Below, one piece after another: positions 51,317-60,246 of a DNA stretch of 64,000 bases; within the stretch, counting starts at the first letter, position 1, and every line of letters starts with the position of its first letter. Under the pieces are notes generated by a model. The model was given only the letters and a program-made list of their open reading frames with translations, did no database searches and was not told the origin of the DNA. Origin of the DNA: Cloacibacterium caeni (GTDB lineage: Bacteria > Bacteroidota > Bacteroidia > Flavobacteriales > Weeksellaceae); assembly GCF_907163105.1 (NCBI RefSeq), contig NZ_OU015321.1:992001-1056000 (forward strand), read 5' to 3'. Position numbers and translations under genes: made by a program.

Positions 51317-52384
51317 ATCATCACTTTTCGCAGCAGTAAGACTGGCCAACTGCATCAAAGCGATTTCTACCGTTAATCTTGGATTTTTAGAATTTTTGTA
51401 ATTAATATCTGCATGATTACAGATTTCTATAGCATCTATGAGTTGCTGTGCACTCCAATTTTTGCTCTGTTCAGAAAACTTTTGTTTCGTGTTCTCACCT
51501 ACTTCTATTAAAGCAAGTGTAGAAGCATTCTGTGCCATCATTAAATCACGGAAATGACTTCCCAATCCACCAATAAATAAATGTGGGTCAAAACCTTTTT
51601 TAATAATATCATTAAAAGCAGTAAGGATTCCCGGAATGCTATTTTCTTTTGCTAAATCTACAATTTTCAAATATTGATCGTAATCTAGAATATTGAGAAC
51701 TTCTGCGGCTTTAGCAAGCGTAATATTTTTTTGAGTAAAAGTAGTAAGTCTATCAAAGATAGAAAGTGCATCTCTCAGTGCTCCATCTGCTTTTTGCGCA
51801 ATTAAAAACAATGCATCATCTTCGTAATTTACACCTTCTTTTTCGGCAATTTTTCTAAGATGTTCCTGTATATCTTCGATAGTGATTCTTTTGAAATCAT
51901 AAATCTGACATCTTGATAAAATGGTAGGAATAATCTTATGTTTTTCGGTAGTTGCTAAAATGAAAATAGCATGAGCTGGTGGTTCTTCTAATGTTTTAAG
52001 AAATGCATTAAATGCTGCTGTAGACAGCATATGAACCTCGTCTATAATATAAATTTTATATTTCCCAACTTGTGGAGCAAAACGAACTTGGTCTGTTAAA
52101 TCTCTAATATCATCTACCGAGTTATTAGAAGCAGCGTCTAATTCAAAGATATTATACGCAAATCCGTCTTCTGAGGTAGAACCATCTTTTTCGTTGATTT
52201 TTCTAGCCAAAATTCTAGCACAAGTAGTCTTTCCTACACCTCTCGGTCCGCAGAAAAGCAACGCTTGAGCCAACTGACTATTTTCTATGGCGTGTTCTAA
52301 GGTATCTGTAACGTGAGATTGTCCTACAACAGTGTCAAACTCTTGCGGACGATATTTTCTTGCGGATACGATAAAATTTTCCAT
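51299..52384 (-). CDS. dnaX: DNA polymerase III gamma/tau subunit, gamma reading frame
   Basis: A 361-aa clamp-loader ATPase. It has Walker A GPRGVGKTTCARILARK (residues ~46-62), Walker B IIDEVHML, the SRC motif (ILSRCQIYDF) and sensor 2 (DGALRDALSIFDRL). The usual four zinc cysteines are reduced. The frame ends SDDKKKSS at a TAA two codons after a run of ten A (51307-51316), right after domain III, so the product resembles E. coli gamma. Slippage at the run adds the tau extension (50694-51316). It is downstream of, but separate from, hppA. Confidence 0.93.
   Translation of the reverse strand: MENFIVSARKYRPQEFDTVVGQSHVTDTLEHAIENSQLAQALLFCGPRGVGKTTCARILARKINEKDGSTSEDGFAYNIFELDAASNNSVDDIRDLTDQVRFAPQVGKYKIYIIDEVHMLSTAAFNAFLKTLEEPPAHAIFILATTEKHKIIPTILSRCQIYDFKRITIEDIQEHLRKIAEKEGVNYEDDALFLIAQKADGALRDALSIFDRLTTFTQKNITLAKAAEVLNILDYDQYLKIVDLAKENSIPGILTAFNDIIKKGFDPHLFIGGLGSHFRDLMMAQNASTLALIEVGENTKQKFSEQSKNWSAQQLIDAIEICNHADINYKNSKNPRLTVEIALMQLASLTAAKSDDKKKSS
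51307..51316 (-). promoter_or_regulatory. A10 slippage/frameshift site in dnaX
   Basis: Ten consecutive A residues (minus strand) lie directly before the in-frame stop AGT TCT TAA. A -1 shift, or one extra A in the mRNA, opens a 200-codon frame. No strong downstream stem-loop is apparent, which favours transcriptional slippage. Confidence 0.7.
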
Positions 52385-52445
52385 TGGTCAAAAATAGGGA
52401 AATAAATGAAATTTTAAAAATTAAAATGACAAAGTTTTTCAAAAA

Positions 52446-52470
52446 AAACCGCCGTAAAAAATACGACGGT
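52446..52470 (-). terminator. hppA terminator
   Basis: The stem aaccgccgta/tacgacggtt has one mismatch and is followed on the minus strand by a long T-run. It also isolates dnaX. Confidence 0.75.
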
Positions 52471-52477
52471 TAGATTT

Positions 52478-54751
52478 TTATTTACAACATTGAAAATGTT
52501 CGGTTTCACAATTTTTTCCTTGAGCGGAACATTCTTTCATACATTCTGTATTACAATTAGTCATAGAAACAGATTTCTTTTGTGAGGCAGAAATCATGGT
52601 TTCTATTTTATGTTGTCTGTCTTTTTCTATTTTTTCGGCAAACATAGAAGCTAGTGTAGGAGCAATAACCAATGAAACAATAGACATTAACTTAATCAAA
52701 ATATTCATTGAAGGTCCAGAAGTATCTTTGAACGGATCTCCTACTGTATCTCCAGTTACTGAAGCTTTGTGCATTTCAGAACCTTTATAATATGTTTCAC
52801 CATTTACATCCACTCCTTTTTCAAAAGATTTTTTCGCATTATCCCAAGCTCCTCCTGCGTTATTCTGGAACATTCCCAGTAAGACACCACTTGCAGTAGC
52901 TCCTGCTAAAAACCCTCCTAAAACTTCAGGCCCCCAAATAAAACCAACTAATAATGGTGTAACAATAGCGATAGAACCTGGTAATAACATTTTTTTGATA
53001 GAAGCATCCGTAGAAATAGCAACACATTTATCATATTCTGGTTGTCCAGTTCCTTCTAAAATTCCTGGAATTTCTCTGAACTGTCTTCTTACTTCTTCTA
53101 CCATTGCCATAGCAGCTTTTCCTACTGCATTAATCGCTAATGATGAGAAAATAAACGGAATCATTGCCCCAATAAAAAGCCCCGATAAAACATCTGCTTT
53201 ATAAATATCAATACCATCAATTCCTGCAATTCCTACAAATGCTGCAAATAGTGCTAAAGCTGTAAGTGCTGCTGAAGCAATTGCAAATCCTTTTCCAGTA
53301 GCTGCAGTAGTGTTTCCTACAGCATCTAAAATATCTGTTTTTTCTCTTACACTTTTTGGCAAATCACTCATTTCTGCAATTCCACCTGCATTATCCGCAA
53401 TCGGTCCAAAAGCATCAATCGCTAATTGCATAGCAGTAGTTGCCATCATTCCAGCAGCAGCAATGGCTACTCCATATAAACCTGCACAAAGATAAGAACC
53501 CCAAATTCCCGCAGAAAGTACAATCATAGGTAATAAAGTAGATTCCATTCCTACAGAAAGTCCGCCAATAATGTTAGTTGCATGTCCTGTAGAAGATTGT
53601 TTTACAATACTTGTTACAGGTCTTTTTCCCATTGCTGTGTAATATTCAGTAATAATAGACATCAATGTTCCCACTACTAAACCTACCATAATTGCTCCAA
53701 AAACACCCATTCTGGTAAACTCAAAACCTCTTAAAGACATATTTTCAGGAAGAATGAAATTCACTAAAAAATAAGAAGCAACTGCAGTAAGAATAATACT
53801 TCCCCAGTTCCCCATGTTTAATGCTTTTTGAACTTTAGCAGTGGTATCTTCTGTTTTGTCAGAAATTTTAACAAAGAAAGTTCCTATAATTGAAAATACA
53901 ATTCCAGTTCCTGCAATAAGCATTGGTAAAAGAATTGGCGCAAAACCTCCATAATTATCTACTGATAAAGTTTCTCTACCCAAAACCATCGTTGCTAAAA
54001 CAGTAGCCACATAAGAGCCAAATAAATCTGCTCCCATTCCTGCAACATCTCCCACATTATCGCCTACATTATCCGCAATCGTAGCTGGATTTCTAGGATC
54101 GTCTTCAGGAATACCTGCTTCTACTTTCCCTACTAAATCTGCACCTACATCTGCTGCTTTGGTATAAATACCACCACCAACTCTTGCAAACAAAGCAATA
54201 GATTCTGCTCCCAAAGAAAAACCAGTCAATATTTCGATGGCTCTTTCCATTTCGTGAGAATCTACACTGGCTTCTGGCGCAAAAATTTGTTTAATAATTA
54301 AGAATAAAGAACCTAAGCCTAAAACAGCAAGACCTGCAACTCCCATTCCCATTACAGAACCTCCAGTAAAAGAAACTTTAAGCGCTTGAGCTAATGAAGT
54401 TTTAGCAGCTTCTGCTGTTCTTACATTTGATTTAGTTGCGATTTTCATTCCTATATAACCTGCTGTAGCCGAAAAAACAGCTCCTACAGCAAATGCTACT
54501 CCTATACTCCAATGAGAATTAGCATTGCTAAATCCCATAATTCCCAATAATATACCTACCACAATTACAAAATAAGTAAGGATACGATATTCAGCTTTTA
54601 GAAAAGCCATCGCTCCATCTGCAATATGACCACTAATGGTTTTCATTCTGTCATTACCTGCTGGTTGCTTACTTACCCAAGAACTTTGAACGAAGGTGTA
54701 AAGTAAGGCTATGACACCAAAAAGAGGTACCAAATAAAATAGTAAATTCAT
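52478..54751 (-). CDS. hppA: Membrane-bound (Na+ or H+) pyrophosphatase, K+-dependent type
   Basis: A 757-aa protein with ~16 membrane segments. It carries the catalytic motif [39 protein letters not shown] and the [10 protein letters not shown] region with Ala at the potassium-class position (K+-independent enzymes have Lys). It uses pyrophosphate hydrolysis to pump Na+ or H+. An unusual feature is the C-terminal tail (~26 residues) with six cysteines ([10 protein letters not shown]... CETEH... QCCK). It is next to soluble ppa but separated from it by a terminator. Confidence 0.93.
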   Translation of the reverse strand: MNLLFYLVPLFGVIALLYTFVQSSWVSKQPAGNDRMKTISGHIADGAMAFLKAEYRILTYFVIVVGILLGIMGFSNANSHWSIGVAFAVGAVFSATAGYIGMKIATKSNVRTAEAAKTSLAQALKVSFTGGSVMGMGVAGLAVLGLGSLFLIIKQIFAPEASVDSHEMERAIEILTGFSLGAESIALFARVGGGIYTKAADVGADLVGKVEAGIPEDDPRNPATIADNVGDNVGDVAGMGADLFGSYVATVLATMVLGRETLSVDNYGGFAPILLPMLIAGTGIVFSIIGTFFVKISDKTEDTTAKVQKALNMGNWGSIILTAVASYFLVNFILPENMSLRGFEFTRMGVFGAIMVGLVVGTLMSIITEYYTAMGKRPVTSIVKQSSTGHATNIIGGLSVGMESTLLPMIVLSAGIWGSYLCAGLYGVAIAAAGMMATTAMQLAIDAFGPIADNAGGIAEMSDLPKSVREKTDILDAVGNTTAATGKGFAIASAALTALALFAAFVGIAGIDGIDIYKADVLSGLFIGAMIPFIFSSLAINAVGKAAMAMVEEVRRQFREIPGILEGTGQPEYDKCVAISTDASIKKMLLPGSIAIVTPLLVGFIWGPEVLGGFLAGATASGVLLGMFQNNAGGAWDNAKKSFEKGVDVNGETYYKGSEMHKASVTGDTVGDPFKDTSGPSMNILIKLMSIVSLVIAPTLASMFAEKIEKDRQHKIETMISASQKKSVSMTNCNTECMKECSAQGKNCETEHFQCCK

Positions 54752-54878
54752 AGAATATTAATTTTTGTTAACAATTGATGGGACTAATATAGTAAAAACA
54801 ATAACACAAAAAACAAATTTAGATTTAAGATTTTTTAAGTGATGATTTATATCGTAAAGTAGTGAAAATAAAACAAAA

Positions 54879-54904
54879 AAATCTAGCGAATATTCGCTAG
54901 ATTT
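54879..54904. terminator. ppa terminator
   Basis: The palindrome aaatctagcgaat/attcgctagattt lies just downstream of ppa and is flanked by A/T runs. Confidence 0.85.
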
Positions 54905-54929
54905 TGTAAATTTACTCAAATTTCGGTTT

Positions 54930-55547
54930 TTACATAATTCCCCCAAATTTGTCAGAATAGTCTTTTTGTGAAGCTACAATTACTTCTTTAGCATGTTCAG
55001 CTCCGTATATTTCTTCTATTCTACAAGTTGCTTCTTCATAAGGAAGATTTTTATAAGTTAAGAAGTAATGTTTTAGTCTGAAAACTTCAGCTTGTGGCAA
55101 TTCAGAAATATCTCTGATGTGACCATACACTTGATCTCCTACCATTACTGCTACGATTTTATCATCTGCTTCACCTTTGTCAATCATTTTAAAACCGCCA
55201 ACTGGAATCGCATCCATCAATAAACCACCAGAATGAATATTATGTGAACTTAACACCAAAATATCCAATGGATCGTGGTCACCTTCTGAAACATCTACTG
55301 CTCCTTCTCTAATCGCTAATTTTTTAACTTCTTCGTGGCAATACGTTCTAGGAATAAAACCGTACAATGCTGGAATAATATTCGAAAATTTCTGTGGTCT
55401 GTCTACTTTTAAATATCCACTTTTTTTGTCTACTTCATACTTAATTGTATCTGCTGGAACTATTTCTATGAAAGTAGTTACCACATTTGGAGCATCATCT
55501 CCTGCAGAAACTCCATGCCATGGATGTGCTTTAAAATTTGGAATCAT
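54930..55547 (-). CDS. ppa: Soluble inorganic pyrophosphatase
   Basis: A 205-aa family I pyrophosphatase. Metal-binding acidic residues are seen in YGFIPRTYC, EGDHDPLDILVLS (the D-x-D-P-x-D signature) and IDKGEADDKIVAVM (the EADDK block). It hydrolyses pyrophosphate from biosynthesis. It stands beside the membrane pyrophosphatase, giving the cell two means of pyrophosphate removal. The promoter -7 box is at 55572-55579. Confidence 0.95.
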   Translation of the reverse strand: MIPNFKAHPWHGVSAGDDAPNVVTTFIEIVPADTIKYEVDKKSGYLKVDRPQKFSNIIPALYGFIPRTYCHEEVKKLAIREGAVDVSEGDHDPLDILVLSSHNIHSGGLLMDAIPVGGFKMIDKGEADDKIVAVMVGDQVYGHIRDISELPQAEVFRLKHYFLTYKNLPYEEATCRIEEIYGAEHAKEVIVASQKDYSDKFGGIM

Positions 55548-55571
55548 AATTATACTTGTTTCTAATTTTTA

Positions 55572-55579
55572 CAAAGTTA
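55572..55579 (-). promoter_or_regulatory. -7 box of ppa
   Basis: The minus strand reads TAACTTTG (TAnnTTTG), 24 bp before the ATG. It slightly overlaps the 3' end of the upstream gene. Confidence 0.55.
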
Positions 55580-56086
55580 AGATAATAAAATGGCATCTTT
55601 TCTTAAATCTTCTATAGTGTTTGCTATAAAATCTTCGCCATTTACATAATTCATTAAAAATATGGTTTTGAAATCTTGTAAACTTGCAGTATTACTAAGA
55701 CTTTCGTAAGTTTTTCTCATCAACTGAATAACATTATTCTTAGATGCAACAACATTCTCCCAAGAATTTCTAGAAATATACAATTGCTGAGAACTGTTAT
55801 ACTCAAATTCTTCTGTAATATTCTTTTCTAAAAGATAAATAAACTCATGAATCGCTAAGTCTTTATCAAACTTATTGACCAAATTCGATGGTTTTATTCT
55901 TTCTAAAAAAAGCGTCATTCTTTCGTAGGCTTGCATTTTCAAATCTCCATTTGCCTTTACCGCTAAAAGCTTTAACTCCTTGTTTTTCATATTAATATAA
56001 GTAAAAACAAATTGTCTCAATAAAAAAATTATTGGGAGCGCAATGATTAATGCAAAAGCATAAGGAAGCATGTTTTCAAAATTCAT
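55577..56086 (-). CDS. Conserved-looking small membrane-anchored protein
   Basis: A 169-aa protein. One N-terminal membrane helix (residues ~7-28) and a basic stretch (KNKELKLLAVKANGDLK) are followed by a helical, charged soluble domain (residues ~45-165) with conserved-looking LFLERIKPSNLVNKF and LIYLLEKN-like helices. I do not recognise a family. It lies in a minus-strand row between ppa and the FemAB-like gene. Confidence 0.6.
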   Translation of the reverse strand: MNFENMLPYAFALIIALPIIFLLRQFVFTYINMKNKELKLLAVKANGDLKMQAYERMTLFLERIKPSNLVNKFDKDLAIHEFIYLLEKNITEEFEYNSSQQLYISRNSWENVVASKNNVIQLMRKTYESLSNTASLQDFKTIFLMNYVNGEDFIANTIEDLRKDAILLS

Positions 56087-56121
56087 TTTACGAAAAATTG
56101 AGGGTGCAAAGATAGGAATAA

Positions 56122-57018
56122 TTATTGTCTAATAAAATACGATATAAGCAACTGAATCTTAGAGTTTTCTACGAAAGCGTAATTTTCTTCTGTCGCGCCA
56201 AAACGCCTATAAAATTCTGCAATTTCAGAAATATTACTTCCATGAAAGTTAAAATCCTTTTTTTCGATATTTTTTCTGAAAATTTGGTCAAGAATAATAG
56301 ACGACAAATTATACTTAGAAAATTTCTTATCATTAATAAAATTGACCAAAAAATCTTCTTTTTCGGATTCTATTAGATAAGCTTGTGAAGCTAATTTCCC
56401 ATCAAAATACAATTCATATACTTTTAAAAGATTTTGGCTCAAAAAGTTTTTCATATTTTCAAAAGCTCGCTTTTTCAAAGAAAAATTTGGAAAACCAATT
56501 ACATTCTCTATAAAAAAAGATTCACAATGATTCAGAATTTCGGCTTCTGTGAATGTTATTTTATCCTTCAAAACATCTGTAATCCTTACGTTTCTTCTTC
56601 TGTGAATAGAGTATTTCTTTTTGATATTTTCGTAATCTTCAGCAAACAATTTATAGTTTTTTCTAGTTTTTAAAAGAGTTGTAAACTCATTTTTGGCATT
56701 AAAAGCATAGTAAAACACTTTATAATTTTGTTGAAAAAACTTTAAAAAAGATTCATTTAATTCAGGAGTATCTTTTTCTGAAAAAACCCCTAATTGTTGA
56801 GTTTGCAAAGGCATTACCACAAAGTTAAACCCCCATTTTTTCGCTAAAGGAATGGGCATTACTGCTTCGTAATCATTATCAACAAGAATTTCCCAATTTT
56901 GATGAAGCAAAAGGTCTAAATACTTTTTCTCGGCAAAGAAAATGTATTGTTCAGAATGCTCTAAACAATTTTGATATTTCTGCCAATCTATTTCTTCATA
57001 TTTCAGTCGCTTTATCAT
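56122..57018 (-). CDS. FemAB/GNAT-like protein
   Basis: A 298-aa protein whose C-terminal half (residues ~150-290) has the GNAT-like pattern of the FemAB/FemX group: ELYFDGKLASQAYLIESEKEDFLVNFIND, FSKYNLSSIILDQIFRK and NFHGSNISEIAEFYRRFG. The N-terminal half is likely a related domain with lost motifs. In other bacteria such enzymes add amino acids to peptidoglycan from aminoacyl-tRNA, but the substrate here is not proven. Its start overlaps the radC stop by ATGA (57015-57018). Confidence 0.7.
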   Translation of the reverse strand: MIKRLKYEEIDWQKYQNCLEHSEQYIFFAEKKYLDLLLHQNWEILVDNDYEAVMPIPLAKKWGFNFVVMPLQTQQLGVFSEKDTPELNESFLKFFQQNYKVFYYAFNAKNEFTTLLKTRKNYKLFAEDYENIKKKYSIHRRRNVRITDVLKDKITFTEAEILNHCESFFIENVIGFPNFSLKKRAFENMKNFLSQNLLKVYELYFDGKLASQAYLIESEKEDFLVNFINDKKFSKYNLSSIILDQIFRKNIEKKDFNFHGSNISEIAEFYRRFGATEENYAFVENSKIQLLISYFIRQ

Positions 57019-57692
57019 AATAAACCTGCTTCTGCGAAACTGTAAAATGAATTTTCGCCAATGATGATATGGTCAAGCAATTTAATATCTAAAATTTCGC
57101 CAGCATTTTGAATATTTTTAGTCATTCTAATATCGGCTTCACTAGGCGTGAGAACACCAGTAGGATGATTATGCGCCACGATAATATTGGTGGAAAAATT
57201 TTCTAAAGCTTCTTTAAAGAGCACTCTCACATCTACATGAGTAGCAGAAATTCCGCCTTTTGAAATTTGAGTTTTTTTAATCAGTTGATTTTTTTGATTC
57301 AAGAAAATTACCCAAAACTCTTCTGTTCTGAGGTCGGAAAGATGTGGCAAAAGTATTTTATAAGCCTGTTCAGAACTTTTGATAATCAATTTCTCTGGAA
57401 TTTCTTGCGATGCTTTTCTTCTGCCAATTTCCAGCGCTGTAGCAATAGAAATGGCTTTTGCTTCACCAATTCCTTTGAATTTCATCAAATCTTTTATGGA
57501 AAGTAAACTCAGGTTTTGCCAGTTATTATCTACACTTTTCAAAATTTTCTGAGCGAGTTCTACAGCAGATTCTTCCGTATTACCGCTTCCTAAAATAATC
57601 GCCAATAATTCTGAATCTGAAAGCGCAGATTTACCCTTCAAAAGAAATTTTTCTCTTGGTCTGTCATCTTCTGAAAGGAATTTTATCGACAT
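57015..57692 (-). CDS. radC: RadC/JAB-domain protein
   Basis: A 225-aa protein. An N-terminal helix-hairpin-helix part (residues ~40-85, LMKFKGIGEAKAISIATALEIGRR) precedes a JAB1/MPN metalloprotease-like domain with HNHPTGVLTPSEADIRMTKN (His-x-His-Pro...Asp). The JAMM zinc site is complete (an upstream Glu in TEEFW, and HNHP plus S/D). Despite its name, a role in repair is doubted; its enzyme activity is unknown. Its stop overlaps the FemAB-like start. Confidence 0.92.
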   Translation of the reverse strand: MSIKFLSEDDRPREKFLLKGKSALSDSELLAIILGSGNTEESAVELAQKILKSVDNNWQNLSLLSIKDLMKFKGIGEAKAISIATALEIGRRKASQEIPEKLIIKSSEQAYKILLPHLSDLRTEEFWVIFLNQKNQLIKKTQISKGGISATHVDVRVLFKEALENFSTNIIVAHNHPTGVLTPSEADIRMTKNIQNAGEILDIKLLDHIIIGENSFYSFAEAGLL

Positions 57693-57739
57693 TTCTTAAG
57701 GTAAAAGTAAAGGTAAAGGTTGAGTTAAGACATGTTTTT

Positions 57740-58405
57740 TTATAAAATTAATCCGTCTTTCATGACTAATTTTCTATCTGTACTTTCTGCCAGTTCTTTA
57801 TTGTGCGTTACTATCACAAAAGTCTGATTATATCTGTCTCTTAAATCAAAAAAAAGTTGATGCAGCGCATCTGCATTTTTGGAATCTAAATTCCCAGTGG
57901 GTTCGTCTGCAAAAATAATTTTCGGAGAATTGATTAAAGCTCTGGCTACAGCTACACGCTGGGCTTCACCACCAGAAAGTTCTTTTGGTTTGTGCTGAAT
58001 TCTATGTGCAATGTGTAATTCTTCGAACAAAAGAAATGCTTTGTCCATAGATTCTTTTTCGTTTTTCCCAGAAATTCTCGTTGGCATCAATACATTTTCT
58101 AAAGCTGTAAATTCTGGTAATAACTGATGATGCTGAAATACGAATCCTATGTTTTCATTTCTAAATTTAGAAATCTCTCTATCGTTCATTTTTAGAAACG
58201 ATTGATCACCAATCGTTAATTCAGTTCCGTATTTATCTATATGAGAAGGCAAATCTAAAGTTCCCAGAATGTGCAGCAAAGTAGATTTACCAGCTCCTGA
58301 TTCCCCAACAATGGAAACAATTTCTCCTGTTTTTATTTCTAAGTCTACTCCTTTTAGAACTTCTAAATCACCGTAAGATTTGTGAATATTTTTCGCTTTA
58401 ATCAT
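57740..58405 (-). CDS. LolD/MacB-like ABC transporter ATPase
   Basis: A 221-aa ATPase. Walker A is GESGAGKSTLL, the signature is LSGGEAQRVAVARAL, Walker B is IIFADEPTGNLD, with D-loop and H-loop (VTHNKE) present. It is of the MacB/LolD subgroup, which powers lipoprotein release or export. The membrane partner (LolC/E-like) is not adjacent. Its leader holds a 7-bp-period tandem repeat (58430-58457). Confidence 0.9.
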   Translation of the reverse strand: MIKAKNIHKSYGDLEVLKGVDLEIKTGEIVSIVGESGAGKSTLLHILGTLDLPSHIDKYGTELTIGDQSFLKMNDREISKFRNENIGFVFQHHQLLPEFTALENVLMPTRISGKNEKESMDKAFLLFEELHIAHRIQHKPKELSGGEAQRVAVARALINSPKIIFADEPTGNLDSKNADALHQLFFDLRDRYNQTFVIVTHNKELAESTDRKLVMKDGLIL

Positions 58406-58429
58406 AGTTCAAAAATAGTAAATAGATGT

Positions 58430-58457
58430 GAGATACGAGATATGAGACATGAGATTT
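58430..58457. repeat. Degenerate 7-bp tandem repeat (GAGATAY)
   Basis: Heptamers gagatac, gagatat, gagacat, gagattt lie in the spacer upstream of the ABC ATPase. Confidence 0.7.
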
Positions 58458-58482
58458 TTTAAATATTCTAAAAATCACAATT

Positions 58483-58515
58483 AAAAAATCCTTTCAAAAA
58501 AATGAAAGGATTTTT
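58483..58515 (-). terminator. aceF terminator
   Basis: The stem aaatcctttca/tgaaaggattt has a 6-nt loop with A/T-runs on both sides, directly downstream of the E2 gene. Confidence 0.85.
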
Positions 58516-58536
58516 AATATATAAAATTGTAAAATT

Positions 58537-60150
58537 TTACAGTAACATAGTCAACGGACTTTCTAAATAAGTTTTAAGAGTCTGTAAGAATTGTGCACCT
58601 GTAGCGCCATCTACTACTCTATGGTCACAAGCTAAAGAAAGTTTCATAGTATTTCCTACCACGATTTGGCCATTTTTAACCACTGGTTTTTCAATAATTG
58701 CACCTACTGAAAGGATACAAGAATTCGGTTGGTTAATAATCGAAGTAAATGTTTCGATTCCAAACATACCAAGGTTAGAAATAGAGAAAGTAGAACCTTC
58801 CATTTCATTCGCTTTAAGACCTTTTGATTTCGCTCTAGAAGCCATATCTTTTACAGATGCAGAAATTTGATTATAATTCATATAATCTGCATTTTTAAGA
58901 ACTGGAACTACTAAACCATCTGGAATTGCAACAGCTACACCTACGTTAATATTTCCGTGGTGAATGATTTTATCACCTGCCCAAGAAGAATTTACTTGTG
59001 GGTGTTTTCTCAATGCTAAAGCAGTAGCTTTAATTACCATATCATTGAAAGAAACCTTAGTATCTGGTAAACTATTCAGCTCTTTTCTAGCTTCGATAGC
59101 TTTGTCCATATTAATTTCTACCATTAAATAGTAGTGAGGTGCTGTAAATTTACTTTCAGAAAGTCTTTTTGCAATTACATTTCTTACTTGAGAGTTTACT
59201 GTTTCTGTAGTTTCACCTGCAACGAAATTCATAGCAACTTGAGCAGCAGGAGTAGAAGCTACGCTTGTAGAAACCGCAGCAGTTTGCTGAATTGGATCTG
59301 CACTTGGTTGATAATTTTCAATATCTTTTTTAACGATTCTTCCGTTGTCACCACTTCCTTTAACGGTTGAGATATCAATTCCTTTTTCTGAAGCCATTTT
59401 TTTAGCTAAAGGAGAGATATTAATTCTTCCACCTGTAGAAGTTGTAGTAGAAACTGTAGCATTTACCGATGGGGCAGTTTCTGTTTTTGGAGCTTCTGGA
59501 GCAACTGGAGCAGCAACTTTTCCGCCACCTGCAACAATTGCAGACACATCTGTTCCAGCAGGACCAATAATAGCTAAAATTTCATCAACATTTGTTGCAT
59601 TTCCTTCTGAAACTCCTTGGTAAAGAAGCGTTCCCTTAAATTCTGATTCAAAATCTTGAACCGCTTTATCTGTTTCGATTTCTGCAAGAATATCACCTTC
59701 TTTTACATCATCTCCTACATTTTTGTGCCATTTAGCCACTTTTCCTTCAGTCATGGTATCAGAAAGTCTAGGCATAGTAATTACTTCTACACCTGCAGGA
59801 ATCTCTGCTGAAACAGCCGAAACTTCTGGTGCAGAAACTGCAACTTCTTCTTTCTTTTCTTCTGTTTGAGGAGCAGAATTACCTCCTGAAACTAAACCAG
59901 AAATATCTTCTCCGGCATTTCCTATAATTGCTAAAACGCTATCTACAGGAGAATTATTTCCTTCTTCTGTACCAATGTATAAAAGAGTACCGTTAAATTC
60001 TGATTCAAAATCTTGAACGGCTTTATCTGTTTCGATTTCGGCTAAAACATCGCCTTCTTTTACTGTATCACCTACTTTTTTATGCCATTTTGATACTTTT
60101 CCCTCGGTCATTGTATCAGAAAGTCTGGGCATTGTAATTACTTCAGCCAT
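58537..60150 (-). CDS. aceF: Pyruvate dehydrogenase E2 (dihydrolipoyl acetyltransferase)
   Basis: 537 aa from the ATG at 60150 (MAEVITMPRLSDTMTEG); the longer frame would add 18 residues encoded partly by repeat DNA. Two lipoyl domains each have the ETDKA lysine (residues ~33-45 and ~150-165), followed by an Ala/Pro/Thr linker. A peripheral-subunit-binding domain (residues ~245-280, ISPLAKKMASEKGIDISTVKGSG) and the catalytic domain follow, with the C-terminal DHRVVDGATGAQFL active site. It transfers the acetyl group to CoA. It is in an operon with pdhA, 96 bp downstream of it. Confidence 0.95.
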   Translation of the reverse strand: MAEVITMPRLSDTMTEGKVSKWHKKVGDTVKEGDVLAEIETDKAVQDFESEFNGTLLYIGTEEGNNSPVDSVLAIIGNAGEDISGLVSGGNSAPQTEEKKEEVAVSAPEVSAVSAEIPAGVEVITMPRLSDTMTEGKVAKWHKNVGDDVKEGDILAEIETDKAVQDFESEFKGTLLYQGVSEGNATNVDEILAIIGPAGTDVSAIVAGGGKVAAPVAPEAPKTETAPSVNATVSTTTSTGGRINISPLAKKMASEKGIDISTVKGSGDNGRIVKKDIENYQPSADPIQQTAAVSTSVASTPAAQVAMNFVAGETTETVNSQVRNVIAKRLSESKFTAPHYYLMVEINMDKAIEARKELNSLPDTKVSFNDMVIKATALALRKHPQVNSSWAGDKIIHHGNINVGVAVAIPDGLVVPVLKNADYMNYNQISASVKDMASRAKSKGLKANEMEGSTFSISNLGMFGIETFTSIINQPNSCILSVGAIIEKPVVKNGQIVVGNTMKLSLACDHRVVDGATGAQFLQTLKTYLESPLTMLL

Positions 60151-60167
60151 AATTTTTATATTGATTT

Positions 60168-60195
60168 GAGATTCGAGATTCGAGATTCGAGATTT
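60168..60195. repeat. Near-perfect 7-bp tandem repeat between pdhA and aceF
   Basis: Four heptamers are seen: gagattc, gagattc, gagattc, gagattt. It is the most regular copy of the heptad repeats in the window. Confidence 0.85.
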
Positions 60196-60217
60196 AAAAC
60201 TCAAAGAATTTCAAACT

Positions 60218-60238
60218 CAAATTTCAAATTTCAAATGA
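60218..60238. repeat. Second 7-bp tandem repeat between pdhA and aceF
   Basis: Heptamers caaattt, caaattt, caaatga end just before the pdhA stop. Confidence 0.7.
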
Positions 60239-60246
60239 ATTTAAAA

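Noticed and set aside
54758-54946. 62-aa minus-strand frame between ppa and hppA
   Set aside because: It runs through the ppa terminator palindrome and has no recognisable protein features.
60168-60238. Tandem repeats as a CRISPR array
   Set aside because: Units of 7 bp without spacers and no cas genes nearby; they are short tandem repeats.
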